A stretch of 64,000 bases of DNA. Origin: Terriglobia bacterium. GTDB taxonomy: Bacteria > Acidobacteriota > Terriglobia > Terriglobales > Acidobacteriaceae. Every line of letters starts with the position of its first letter. Position 1 is the first letter of the stretch. Positions 54,279 to 62,607 of this stretch are shown here, in pieces. The notes under the pieces were generated by a model that worked only from the letters and a program-made list of their open reading frames with translations, was not told the DNA's origin and did no database searches. A program made the position numbers and the translations under genes. The DNA is taken from the NCBI GenBank assembly GCA_020073465.1, contig JAIQFC010000016.1, positions 1 to 64,000 of the forward strand, given 5' to 3'.

Positions 54279-54524
54279 GCGACCTCCCGGACATGCATTC
54301 AGGGTTACAAGCCGACTACGCCGTAGACGGAGCGAAGGCCGGAACCTCTAGAAAATCGTTTTTGTTATAGCACGCACCCAGGCCGCTGTCGAGCACTATC
54401 CGCTCGCCAGATTAGAAAAGTCTCGACAGCACGCTATCCGTTTGTTGTGCGGAACCGCTTGCCTCTGGTGCTATGATGCGCGGAGCAACGTCATCCAACG
54501 CTGATCAAAGGCGGATCCCTATTT
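54279..54524. promoter_or_regulatory. Divergent promoter region between GH116 and FucP genes
   Basis: About 245 bases. It holds the LacI-type site at 54451-54462 and a TATGAT at 54472-54477 as possible -10 for FucP, without a clear -35. A weaker palindromic AAAATCGTTTTT lies at about 54352-54363. Confidence 0.5.
54451..54462. promoter_or_regulatory. Candidate LacI-family operator
   Basis: GGAACCGCTTGC fits the LacI-family core pattern GNAANCGNTTNC at all fixed positions. It lies just before the possible -10 of the FucP gene, where binding would block transcription. A LacI regulator is encoded at 56335. Confidence 0.5.
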
Positions 54525-56060
54525 ATGGCGATCGCGACTCCGAATAGTTCTACCAATTCCACGTCGGCTTCTTTCAACGCCTCATCCTCGTACACCGGAC
54601 CGCTGGCGGTGGTCACGACGTTGTTCTTCATGTGGGGCTTCCTGACCTGCCTCAATGACATTCTTGTCCCACACCTGAAATCGATTTTTGACCTGAATTA
54701 CACGCGGGTCATGCTCATACAGTTCGCGTTCTTCGGAGCGTATTTCATCTTCTCCATACCCTCCGCCTGGATCATCGACTGGATTGGCTACCAGAGGTCG
54801 ATGGTGTTGGGCCTGCTCACTATGGGCGTGGGCGCATTTCTCTTCGTACCGGCGGCCAGTGCTCCGTCCTATCCTTTGTTCCTGGGTGCACTTATTGTTC
54901 TTGCCGCAGGCATTACCTGCCTGCAGGTGGCGGCGAATCCCTACGTAACCGTGCTGGGGAAACCCGAGACTGCTTCGAGCCGCCTCAACTTGACGCAGGC
55001 ATTCAACTCCCTGGGCACGTTTCTGGCGCCTTTTTTCGGCGGCCTCCTGATTCTTAGCGCAGCCCCTAAAGCCATATCCGACATACGCGCCTTGGCGCCC
55101 GACGCCCTGCAGGCGTATCGCCTGCATGAAGCGGCGACGGTCAAGACTCCCTACGTCGGCCTGGGCATTGCCTTGGTCGTGCTGGCGGTCGCCATTGGCA
55201 GCTTCAAGTTGCCCAAAATCGAGCACGCTCAGCACAAGGTCGGCGAAAAAGTAAACGACTCCATCTGGAGGCACCCGAACCTGATCTTTGGCGCGATCGC
55301 AATCTTCGTCTACGTCGGCGCAGAGGTTTCCATCGGAAGCTTTCTGGTGAACTACTTCAGCCAGCCCGAAATTGGTGGACTCACGGAGAAAGTCGCTGCC
55401 AGCTTCGTCGCCTTCTACTGGGGCGGCGCCATGGTTGGCCGTTTCATCGGATCGGCCTTCTTGAGCGGAGCGAAAACGGCTTATATGGGTTTGGTGGCAG
55501 CCGTTGGCGTCCTGCTGGTAGTAATTTCGTACCCGGTTAGCACGCATCTCGTTACGGATGGCCAGTCCGGATTCGTGGCCTTCCTGTGGAAAGTCGCCAC
55601 AGTGTTGGTTTCGGCCCGACCGCTTTTCGTGCTAGTCACGATCGTCGCAGCTGTTCTGGCAATCGCAGCGGCCCTTCGTGGCGGCCGCGTGGCCGCAAAG
55701 ACGGGCTCACTGCTTGGTCTTTGTGCGGTAGCAACAAGCGTACTCGTGGCAACTTCCATGCTCAGTACGGGACAAGTAGCCATGTGGAGCATCATCCTGG
55801 TCGGCTTCTTCAATTCCATCATGTTCCCCAGCATCTTCACCCTGGGCGTCGCCGAACTAGGCCCCCTCACTGGAGACGGTTCCGGGATCATGATCATGGC
55901 GATCGTTGGCGGAGCCATTATCCCGGTCGCGCAAGGCGCAATTGCAGATCGTATCGGCATCCATCACGCCTTCTTCCTGCCGGTCATCTGCTACATCTAC
56001 ATTTTGTTCTTCGCACTGAGCGGATCCAAACCCAACAGCGAGCGGCATGCCAAGGCATAG
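54525..56060 (+). CDS. FucP/GluP-type sugar:proton symporter (MFS)
   Basis: 511 residues, about 12 membrane segments. The family start reads TLFFMWGFLTCLNDILVPHLK, with FAFFGAYFIFSIPSAWI, CLQVAANPYVTVLGKPETA and SRLNLTQAFNSLGTFLAP. FucP has an Asp in the equivalent of the CLNDIL motif that is used in proton coupling. The first 25 residues are a Ser/Thr-rich cytoplasmic tail. Sugar identity is not fixed: fucose, glucose and galactose members exist. Precedes the LacI gene; it is likely in the same regulon. Confidence 0.9.
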   Translation: MAIATPNSSTNSTSASFNASSSYTGPLAVVTTLFFMWGFLTCLNDILVPHLKSIFDLNYTRVMLIQFAFFGAYFIFSIPSAWIIDWIGYQRSMVLGLLTMGVGAFLFVPAASAPSYPLFLGALIVLAAGITCLQVAANPYVTVLGKPETASSRLNLTQAFNSLGTFLAPFFGGLLILSAAPKAISDIRALAPDALQAYRLHEAATVKTPYVGLGIALVVLAVAIGSFKLPKIEHAQHKVGEKVNDSIWRHPNLIFGAIAIFVYVGAEVSIGSFLVNYFSQPEIGGLTEKVAASFVAFYWGGAMVGRFIGSAFLSGAKTAYMGLVAAVGVLLVVISYPVSTHLVTDGQSGFVAFLWKVATVLVSARPLFVLVTIVAAVLAIAAALRGGRVAAKTGSLLGLCAVATSVLVATSMLSTGQVAMWSIILVGFFNSIMFPSIFTLGVAELGPLTGDGSGIMIMAIVGGAIIPVAQGAIADRIGIHHAFFLPVICYIYILFFALSGSKPNSERHAKA

Positions 56061-56334
56061 AAGCCGCAGATCCGGAGTGGCGAGTCACTGGATGCGCACG
56101 ACCGACAACTCGACGGGGGCGTCATCCTGAGCGCAGCCGTTCTTCAGGCGGAGCGAAGAGCCTGCCCTGAGCGAAGTCGAAGGGATCTGGCGCGCACTGC
56201 CACAACATTGCAGTTCTGCCAGCGCGGTAAGTAGCGTCGGAACCCCAATCGCGCCCGGAGGCTCGAGATTTGATATAAGATCATTTCGCGCCGAGATTCC
56301 CCTATTCCCCGGCTCCGAAACCTGAAACCAACTC
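56061..56334. repeat. Intergenic region with family D repeat upstream of lacI-type gene
   Basis: Family D copy at 56118-56206, with the extra CCTGCCCTGAGCGAAGTCGA block also seen at 41888. The remaining 125 bases up to the start hold no obvious operator. Confidence 0.7.
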
Positions 56335-57375
56335 ATGGCCCCAACCAAGAAACCAGGCCACAAACCGCATGTTGTCACCCTCAAAGCGGTTGCCCAGCAT
56401 CTGGGGCTCACTCCCGGCACAGTTTCCGCGGTCCTCAACGATTCTCCCTCGGCCCGCTCCATTCCGCAGGCCACCAGGAACCGCATCCATGCGGCCGCGA
56501 AAGAGCTCAACTATCGTCCCAACTTTTTCGCCCGCACTCTGCGCAACAAGCGCACCTACACCATCGGAGTGATTGTCGAGGAAATCGGCGACTCCTACGG
56601 CTCCTCGATCATCAGCGGCATCGAAGAGTATCTGCGCAAGCGCGACTATTTCTTCCTCACGGTGGTGCACCGCCACAACCCGGAGTTGCTGAGCCGGTAC
56701 TCTCAACTGCTTTCGGAACGCGGCGTCGAGGGCCTGATCACAGTCGACACGACCGTTCTCGAAGCGCCAACTCTCCCCACCGTCGCGGTGGCCGGCCACA
56801 AGAAGCTCAAGGGCGTTACCAACATCATCCTCGACCACCAGCACGCCGCTTTTCTGGCCCTCAGCCACTTGAAGGAGTTGCAGCACGAACGTATCGCCAT
56901 CATCAAAGGCAATCCGCTCAGCTCCGACTCGAAGGACCGATTCAGCGCCATCTGTGAGGTAGCCCAGCAAATCGGCATCACGATTGATCCCGAACTGACT
57001 GTCCAGATCGACGTGGACGAATCGACCCCGCAGCTGGGCTATCCCTTCACCAAGCAACTGCTGGCGCGAAAGAAACCGTTCACCGCCCTGTTCGCCTACA
57101 ACGATCTCTCCGCCATCGGCGCCATCCGGGCCCTGCAGGAGCAAGGTTTGCGCGTGCCGCAGGATGTCTCGGTCATGGGCTTCGACGACATTCCCGGTGC
57201 GGCGTTTCACACCCCCAGCCTCACCACGGTGAGGCAGCCCCTCATCCGCATGGGCCAGGTCGCAGCCGAGAGCCTGCTGGAGCGGATCGAAGGCAAGAAG
57301 GACTATCCGTCGGAGATTGCCATTGAACCCGAGCTGGTCGTGCGGGAATCCACCGCGAAGGCCCCCAAGCCCTAG
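56335..57375 (+). CDS. LacI-family transcriptional regulator
   Basis: 346 residues. The N-terminal helix-turn-helix is VTLKAVAQHLGLTPGTVSAVLNDSPSARSIPQAT followed by the hinge helix RNRIHAAAKELNYRPN. The periplasmic-binding-like effector domain has TIGVIVEEIGDSYGSSIISG, LIAVDT-like strands and VSVMGFDDIPGAAFHTPSLT TVRQP. It sits directly after FucP and is a likely regulator of the GH116/FucP region. The effector sugar is not readable. Confidence 0.93.
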   Translation: MAPTKKPGHKPHVVTLKAVAQHLGLTPGTVSAVLNDSPSARSIPQATRNRIHAAAKELNYRPNFFARTLRNKRTYTIGVIVEEIGDSYGSSIISGIEEYLRKRDYFFLTVVHRHNPELLSRYSQLLSERGVEGLITVDTTVLEAPTLPTVAVAGHKKLKGVTNIILDHQHAAFLALSHLKELQHERIAIIKGNPLSSDSKDRFSAICEVAQQIGITIDPELTVQIDVDESTPQLGYPFTKQLLARKKPFTALFAYNDLSAIGAIRALQEQGLRVPQDVSVMGFDDIPGAAFHTPSLTTVRQPLIRMGQVAAESLLERIEGKKDYPSEIAIEPELVVRESTAKAPKP

Positions 57376-57387
57376 ACCGATCTGCTT

Positions 57388-57434
57388 GTGTGGGGACAGC
57401 CGCCCCCGGCTGTCCGACCGGGCGGAGCCCGGTT
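57388..57434. repeat. Family E repeat between the LacI and MFS genes
   Basis: GTGTGGGGACAGCCGCCCCC and CGGCTGTCCGACCGGGCGGA, the inverse of 21626-21666. Confidence 0.8.
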
Positions 57435-57516
57435 CTTAGATTCAACACAGAGACCGTGAATTCGCTTTAGAATGAAGCGGCCTTGATCCCGTCCGCGGAC
57501 CGGCTGTCGAGCATTC

Positions 57517-58713
57517 ATGCCCCTCTCCGAAATAGCGCAGGCGACGACTTCTTCCCGAGTGCCCAACATCGCCGCCAACGCCGCCTTTGTGCCCATCGGC
57601 ATCGTGACGATCCTTCTCGGCCCCATGCTTCCGAGCCTGTCGGCGCAGTGGTCACTGAGCTACGGCCAGGCCGGCTCTCTGTTTACTGCCCAGTTCGTGG
57701 CCTCAACCGCCGCCGTGCTCTTGTCCGGGGCACTGATTGCTCGTTTGGGATTCCGGTTTACGATCAATGCCGGGCTATTGGCCATGGCCGTGCCTCTGGC
57801 AGCCCTCCCGTTCAGCTCGTACCCTCTCGGTGTTGCCTGCATTGCGTTGTATGGAGCGGGATCCGGTCTCGCGGTTCCAGCGGCGAACTTGCTGGTCGCC
57901 GAAGTGAATCCCACCTGCCGTAGTGCCGCTCTGAACCGGCTCAACTTCTCCTGGAGCGTGGGCGCCGTGGCCTGCCCGTTTCTCGTGGCCGCAGCGATCA
58001 GGAGCCACCACATCACTCTCCTGCTGGCGTCGGTCTCCGGATTTCTGCTCCTTGTGCTTCTCGGCATCGCAACCATGCCCTGGCAGTCAGGCGGTCCCGC
58101 GGCCACGCCCGGCAACGACGGCAAGACTCTTGCCCCGATCAATTGGGGAACATCCGCCTTCCGCGTTCTGGGCGTGCTCTTCTTCCTGTACGTGGGAGCG
58201 GAAAATGCATTCGGCGGCTGGGTCGCGTCCTACGCGAAGAGTCTCGCCACCTTCTCGAACGCTCGCGCCGTGATGACCCCGTCGTTTTTCTACATCGCGC
58301 TCATGATAGGAAGGTGGCTGGCGCCGTTTCTGTTGCGGGCGGTGGATGACGTCAAGCTGGCGCGCGCCGGGCTCCTGCTGGCCTGTGCAGGAATGGCGGG
58401 CCTGCTGCTCTCGCATTCCATGCTGCCTGTCGTGCTCAGCGTCAGCGTCGCTGGGATGGGTTTCTCCGCCGTCTACCCGATCACCATCGCGCTGCTCTCG
58501 CGCGAGTTCGGCCCTACAGCTTCACGGATCGGGTCCATCATGTTTACTGCGGCGAACCTGGGAGGGGCATCCTTACCCTGGCTGGTTGGCCATGTCTCGG
58601 ACCGTTTCGGGAGCCTCACCGTGGGCCTGGGTGTTCCGCTGGTGGCCGGCATTGTGATGTATGTGCTTTACGCCGTGCAGTGGGGATCGGCTCCCAGGCA
58701 AGTTCCAGCCTGA
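57517..58713 (+). CDS. MFS transporter, probable sugar permease
   Basis: 398 residues, about 12 membrane segments. It starts with a short polar tail and FVPIGIVTILLGPMLPSLSA. Loop motifs LIARLGFRFTINAGLL and SREFGPTASRIGSIMFTAAN fit a FucP-like or related MFS permease. The LacI gene is 141 bases upstream. Substrate unknown. Convergent with the VWA gene by 16 bases. Confidence 0.85.
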   Translation: MPLSEIAQATTSSRVPNIAANAAFVPIGIVTILLGPMLPSLSAQWSLSYGQAGSLFTAQFVASTAAVLLSGALIARLGFRFTINAGLLAMAVPLAALPFSSYPLGVACIALYGAGSGLAVPAANLLVAEVNPTCRSAALNRLNFSWSVGAVACPFLVAAAIRSHHITLLLASVSGFLLLVLLGIATMPWQSGGPAATPGNDGKTLAPINWGTSAFRVLGVLFFLYVGAENAFGGWVASYAKSLATFSNARAVMTPSFFYIALMIGRWLAPFLLRAVDDVKLARAGLLLACAGMAGLLLSHSMLPVVLSVSVAGMGFSAVYPITIALLSREFGPTASRIGSIMFTAANLGGASLPWLVGHVSDRFGSLTVGLGVPLVAGIVMYVLYAVQWGSAPRQVPA

Positions 58714-58729
58714 GACCGGCGCAGTCAAC

Positions 58730-60673
58730 TCACGGCTGCCCCGGTGGCGAAGCAGCGTTGCTCGTGGCTGCGGCAGGGACTTTCGCCGCGGGCGTGTATG
58801 GAATGTCCACCGATCCCAACCGTCCGCTAACCGCGTCGCGAACCACCAGGCGAACCCGAACAGTATCCGTTGCGGGAGCAAACTGCACCACGTGAGAGAC
58901 GCCGCGCCCGCTGATGGCGGCGTATTCCTTGTCGGTCAGTTGCTGCTGGACCTGGTCCTGCAGATATTGCAGGGGTTTCCCACCACGATCCAGCGCACAC
59001 ACCGCCAGGTCCAGCCTTAGTTCATGACCTCCGCCGTCCGTCGGACTGAAGGTGATCATCTTCGAGTCAATCGCCATGAAATATTTCGCCTGGGTTGGCT
59101 GATCCGGAGGAATCGCCTCCGCCACCACGAGCACCGAGGTGGAAGTCAGCAGGTCGGCGCAGGCAGCCTCCTGCAATTGCGGGTCGTTGCTGTTCTTCTC
59201 ACCTGCATTGGCGGGTGAACCTCCAGCCCGCGCGTAGTATCCCTGACGGAACGACAGATTGACTCCCGGACGCGTGCTCTTGACCACGATCTTGTGGAAC
59301 TCGCCGTGCCAGTCACTGGCGTCAGGATAGTAGGCGAGTTCGTAGTATGAAGAGCCTTCCGTAACTGCCGTCTTCACGCAGTCAGCAAGATCGTTGTTGT
59401 TGACGCAGATCTTTCCGCCCGTCTGCTCGGCCACTTCCTCCATGGATTGCTGCATCGCGAATCGTGCCTCGTTCTCGCGATTCAGGGTGTTCTTTTCTAC
59501 GTTCTGCATCGCTCCGTAGTCGGTATTGGAACGGCGCGTGGCCACATCGAAGAACTTCTGGGTCTGCACCCCGGCCGGATTCACCGGATACACCGCCACC
59601 TTGGCATCGGCCAGCGCGGTGGTCACCGCCGCCACTTGCGTCTCGTACGTGCGAGTTGCCTCAAATCCCAGGTTGTAATGCCGCATTGCATCCGGAGCAA
59701 TGGTGAGAGGAAACGACGAGGAGATCCAGATCAGGTTCTTGCGGCCGCTATACCCGCTCAAGTGGCGGGCGATCGCTCGCAGCGCATCGAGCGTGGTCTG
59801 GACACGAATGTCCATGGTCGAGGCAAAAGTTTCCTTCTCGAAGCGTTGGATGGCCATCATCTGCAGATCGCCGCCGGGAGGACCTGACGGTCCCGATGGC
59901 GCCGAGCCTGCGCCCCCCTGTACTCCGATCGTTGTCGGTCCTTGCGGGCCGTCATCCTGGCCCCCACCGCCGAACATCTCTTCCGTCTGCGCTGACATGC
60001 TGCCCTGGTCGTCGCGCGCATCAACCGTTGCCATCTCCGCGCTGTCCAGCGACAATGCCCTCGTGGCAGCGTCGCGCAGAAGCTTTGGGTCCCGCGTGAA
60101 GCTCTGCAGCAGTTTCAGTTCCCGCCCGAGCAGGAAGACGGCCACCGGGGTATCCGGCGGGATCGACGCCAGCATCTTCACCATCTGCCGGCGCGCCTGC
60201 ATCCCGGCGTCGATGTCGGTGTTGAGCCCGTCCACAAGCAAAACTGTGGGCGGGACCGGCAGCCGCCGCGCGCCGATCAGGTTCGTGTATACACCCGCCG
60301 GCATTTTGGGCGCCTGCTTCGCGGCCGCCGCGACAGTGGTCTGGTTCACGAACTCGAATTGCGCGATCTTCTGCTCCCGTTGTCCCTTCTTCCCCGGGAT
60401 CTGCTCGAACACCTGGAAGTCCTTGGCACTCAAGTCCGGCACAATATGGCCGCGATGATCGGTCACGACCACATCGACGGCCACCAAATGAGTTGCCGCT
60501 TTAAGAACGGGAACCGACGCCGGCGTTGCGGGAGAAGCCGTCTGCTGTGCCGCAGAAGTGGAGGGTTTCCCGGGCGTGGTTGCCTGTCCTCCCAGCCGAT
60601 TCCCAGCCGCAAGAACAAGTGCCAAAATGAAAGCTGAAAGCCAAGAAGCTCGCGCGGTCAATGCTGACTTCAT
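58730..60673 (-). CDS. Exported VWA-domain protein, Acidobacteria VWFA-related type
   Basis: 647 residues from ATG 60673, signal peptide SWLSAFILALVLAAGNRLGG. An N-terminal beta region (THLVAVDVVVTDHRGHIVPD, LSAKDFQVFEQIPGKKGQRE) precedes the VWA domain with LLVDGLNTDIDAGM, AVFLLGRELKLLQSF, GYSGRKNLIWISSSFPLT and QTGGKICVNNNDLADCV. The family (TIGR03436-like) is widespread in Acidobacteriota. No ligand known. It is divergent from the TPR gene. Confidence 0.88.
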   Translation of the reverse strand: MKSALTARASWLSAFILALVLAAGNRLGGQATTPGKPSTSAAQQTASPATPASVPVLKAATHLVAVDVVVTDHRGHIVPDLSAKDFQVFEQIPGKKGQREQKIAQFEFVNQTTVAAAAKQAPKMPAGVYTNLIGARRLPVPPTVLLVDGLNTDIDAGMQARRQMVKMLASIPPDTPVAVFLLGRELKLLQSFTRDPKLLRDAATRALSLDSAEMATVDARDDQGSMSAQTEEMFGGGGQDDGPQGPTTIGVQGGAGSAPSGPSGPPGGDLQMMAIQRFEKETFASTMDIRVQTTLDALRAIARHLSGYSGRKNLIWISSSFPLTIAPDAMRHYNLGFEATRTYETQVAAVTTALADAKVAVYPVNPAGVQTQKFFDVATRRSNTDYGAMQNVEKNTLNRENEARFAMQQSMEEVAEQTGGKICVNNNDLADCVKTAVTEGSSYYELAYYPDASDWHGEFHKIVVKSTRPGVNLSFRQGYYARAGGSPANAGEKNSNDPQLQEAACADLLTSTSVLVVAEAIPPDQPTQAKYFMAIDSKMITFSPTDGGGHELRLDLAVCALDRGGKPLQYLQDQVQQQLTDKEYAAISGRGVSHVVQFAPATDTVRVRLVVRDAVSGRLGSVDIPYTPAAKVPAAATSNAASPPGQP

Positions 60674-60779
60674 ACCAACCTCATAGCTACGCCCCGATCT
60701 GCCCTCGGCAGTTCTTCCTGTTGCAGCCAACTATACAATATCGATTAGGTGCTGGGGTGGACGGCGCTTCACAGATACC

Positions 60780-62411
60780 ATGAAGAACTGGATCAGATGC
60801 CGGGTGTCCCATTTCTCGCGGTTCTTGCGAGAAGTGGAGTATTCGCTTGCGTCATCGTTGATGGCTGTCACTATTCTGGTGATTGTGCCCACGCGGGGGC
60901 TGCTCGGTTCGCAGGCCGAGAACCGGTCCCAAGATGCACTGAAGCAGCACTACGACGCAGCCGCCGCCTACCAGCAAGCCAAAGACCAGGAACACGCCGC
61001 CGCGGAGTACAAAGCCTTCCTTGCCGAGGCCCTACATCGCATCGCCAACGGAGAAGCCCAAACGGGCCAGTTCGCCGCCGCCTTCCCACTTTTTGCGGAA
61101 GCTCTGGAGTTCGCGCCCCAGGAGGCGCAGCTGCGGATCGATTACGCCACCGCATCGTTCGATGCGGAGAAACTGCTGCAGGCAAAAATCGTGGCGGAGC
61201 CCGCCGCGCAATCAAGCCCCGGGAATGCGCAAGTACGATTGCTGCTGGGAAGGATCCTGTTTCAACTCGGAGAGTACAGCCGCGCCAGAGAGGAGCTGGA
61301 AGCCGCTGTTGCCGCCAACCCCGACTTCAACACGGGCTACCTGCTGGGCCGAACCTACCTGTTGCTGCACGAGGAAAAGCGTGCCCGCGTTTTGTTCGAT
61401 GAAATGGTCGCGGGCCTGGGCAACACCCCTCTCATTCACATTTACTTTGGCAAGGCTTACAGCTTGATGGACTATCCGGATCAGGCCGTCGAGGAATTCA
61501 AGCAGGCGATTGCTCTCGACGCCCATGCCCCCGATGCGCACTACTACCTGGCGCTGGCCCAAATGCGTCACGATGAAAGCGCCGGCTACAGCAAGGCTAT
61601 TCCCGAACTGCGATCAGAGCTCGCGATCAATCCCAATGACGTGCGCAGCCACTACATGCTGGGTTACATCGCGCAGAAGCAGCACAATCTGGCAGAGGCA
61701 GAAACGGAGCTCGGCCAAGCCTCCGCTTTGCAGCCGAACGATGCCAACACCCTGGTGAATCTCGCAGAGGTCTATACAGGCCAGAACCGTTTCACCGACG
61801 CTGAGGCCGTGTTTCGAAAAGCGATCAAGCTGGCTCAGAGTGATCCTCAGAACGCGAATCAGGCCGGGCGCGCCCACTACTTGCTCGGACGATTGCTTAT
61901 GAAGACGGGACGGGAGGACGAGGCCAGACAGGAGATCAGGATTTCCGCAGAACTGGACAATCCAGCGGCGGTCAGTTCGGGACTGAACGCAGAGGCACGG
62001 GTCATCAGTTCCAGCAGCATGGCACAGCAGCAGGACAGCGAGGAGCGTGCCGCACGGCCAGCTCCAAAGACTGTCTCCCAGGAGGAATTGAGAAGACTGG
62101 AGGATTTCAAGAACCAGCTGAGCCCAGCGATCGCGCAGGCGTACAGCGAACTCGCGGCCGTTGCCGTGAACCGGCAGGACTTCAGAACGGCTGTGAGTTT
62201 CCTTCAAAAGGCCGCGGTCTGGAACCCCGCGCTTCCCGGACTCGACCGGAGCCTGGGCATGGCCGCTTTTTACGCAAAGGAGTACGACCTGGCTGTGAAG
62301 CCTCTCGAACGCCATCTGGCAAGCCATCCCGAAGACAGCGCAGCGCGCTCCGCCTACGACCAGGCTCTCAAACAGCAAACTTCTACCGAAAACGCGCCTC
62401 GGCCTAACTAG
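60780..62411 (+). CDS. Tetratricopeptide-repeat protein
   Basis: 543 residues with an early hydrophobic segment (LMAVTILVIVPTRGLL) acting as signal anchor. About eight TPR units fill most of the length, for instance RLLLGRILFQLGEYSRAREE, IHIYFGKAYSLMDYPDQAVE and RAHYLLGRLLMKTGREDEAR. A low-complexity Gln/Ala/Lys stretch lies at about 405-435. A protein-interaction scaffold outside the membrane is inferred. The start ATG 60780 has no strong ribosome site. Confidence 0.85.
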   Translation: MKNWIRCRVSHFSRFLREVEYSLASSLMAVTILVIVPTRGLLGSQAENRSQDALKQHYDAAAAYQQAKDQEHAAAEYKAFLAEALHRIANGEAQTGQFAAAFPLFAEALEFAPQEAQLRIDYATASFDAEKLLQAKIVAEPAAQSSPGNAQVRLLLGRILFQLGEYSRAREELEAAVAANPDFNTGYLLGRTYLLLHEEKRARVLFDEMVAGLGNTPLIHIYFGKAYSLMDYPDQAVEEFKQAIALDAHAPDAHYYLALAQMRHDESAGYSKAIPELRSELAINPNDVRSHYMLGYIAQKQHNLAEAETELGQASALQPNDANTLVNLAEVYTGQNRFTDAEAVFRKAIKLAQSDPQNANQAGRAHYLLGRLLMKTGREDEARQEIRISAELDNPAAVSSGLNAEARVISSSSMAQQQDSEERAARPAPKTVSQEELRRLEDFKNQLSPAIAQAYSELAAVAVNRQDFRTAVSFLQKAAVWNPALPGLDRSLGMAAFYAKEYDLAVKPLERHLASHPEDSAARSAYDQALKQQTSTENAPRPN

Positions 62412-62531
62412 CATGCCCTTCGACCATGCCGAACGAACCCGCGACGCTGTGGTTTCCTCCGGGTTCTCCGCGAATCCTTTGCGTCGTCGGCGGTTCAAAG
62501 CTTTTCCCGCGGAGTACCACAACATTGTCCG

Positions 62532-62585
62532 GCGTCATCCTGAGCGCAGCCGTTTTTCAGGCGGAGCGAAGAATCTTGCGCGGAC
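62532..62585. repeat. Family D repeat at the 5' edge of the GH115 gene
   Basis: GGCGTCATCCTGAGCGCAGC and GCGGAGCGAAGAATCTTGCG. It is in frame if translation starts at 62413. Confidence 0.8.
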
Positions 62586-62607
62586 CGGCCCAGTCTTCAA
62601 GGGCACA

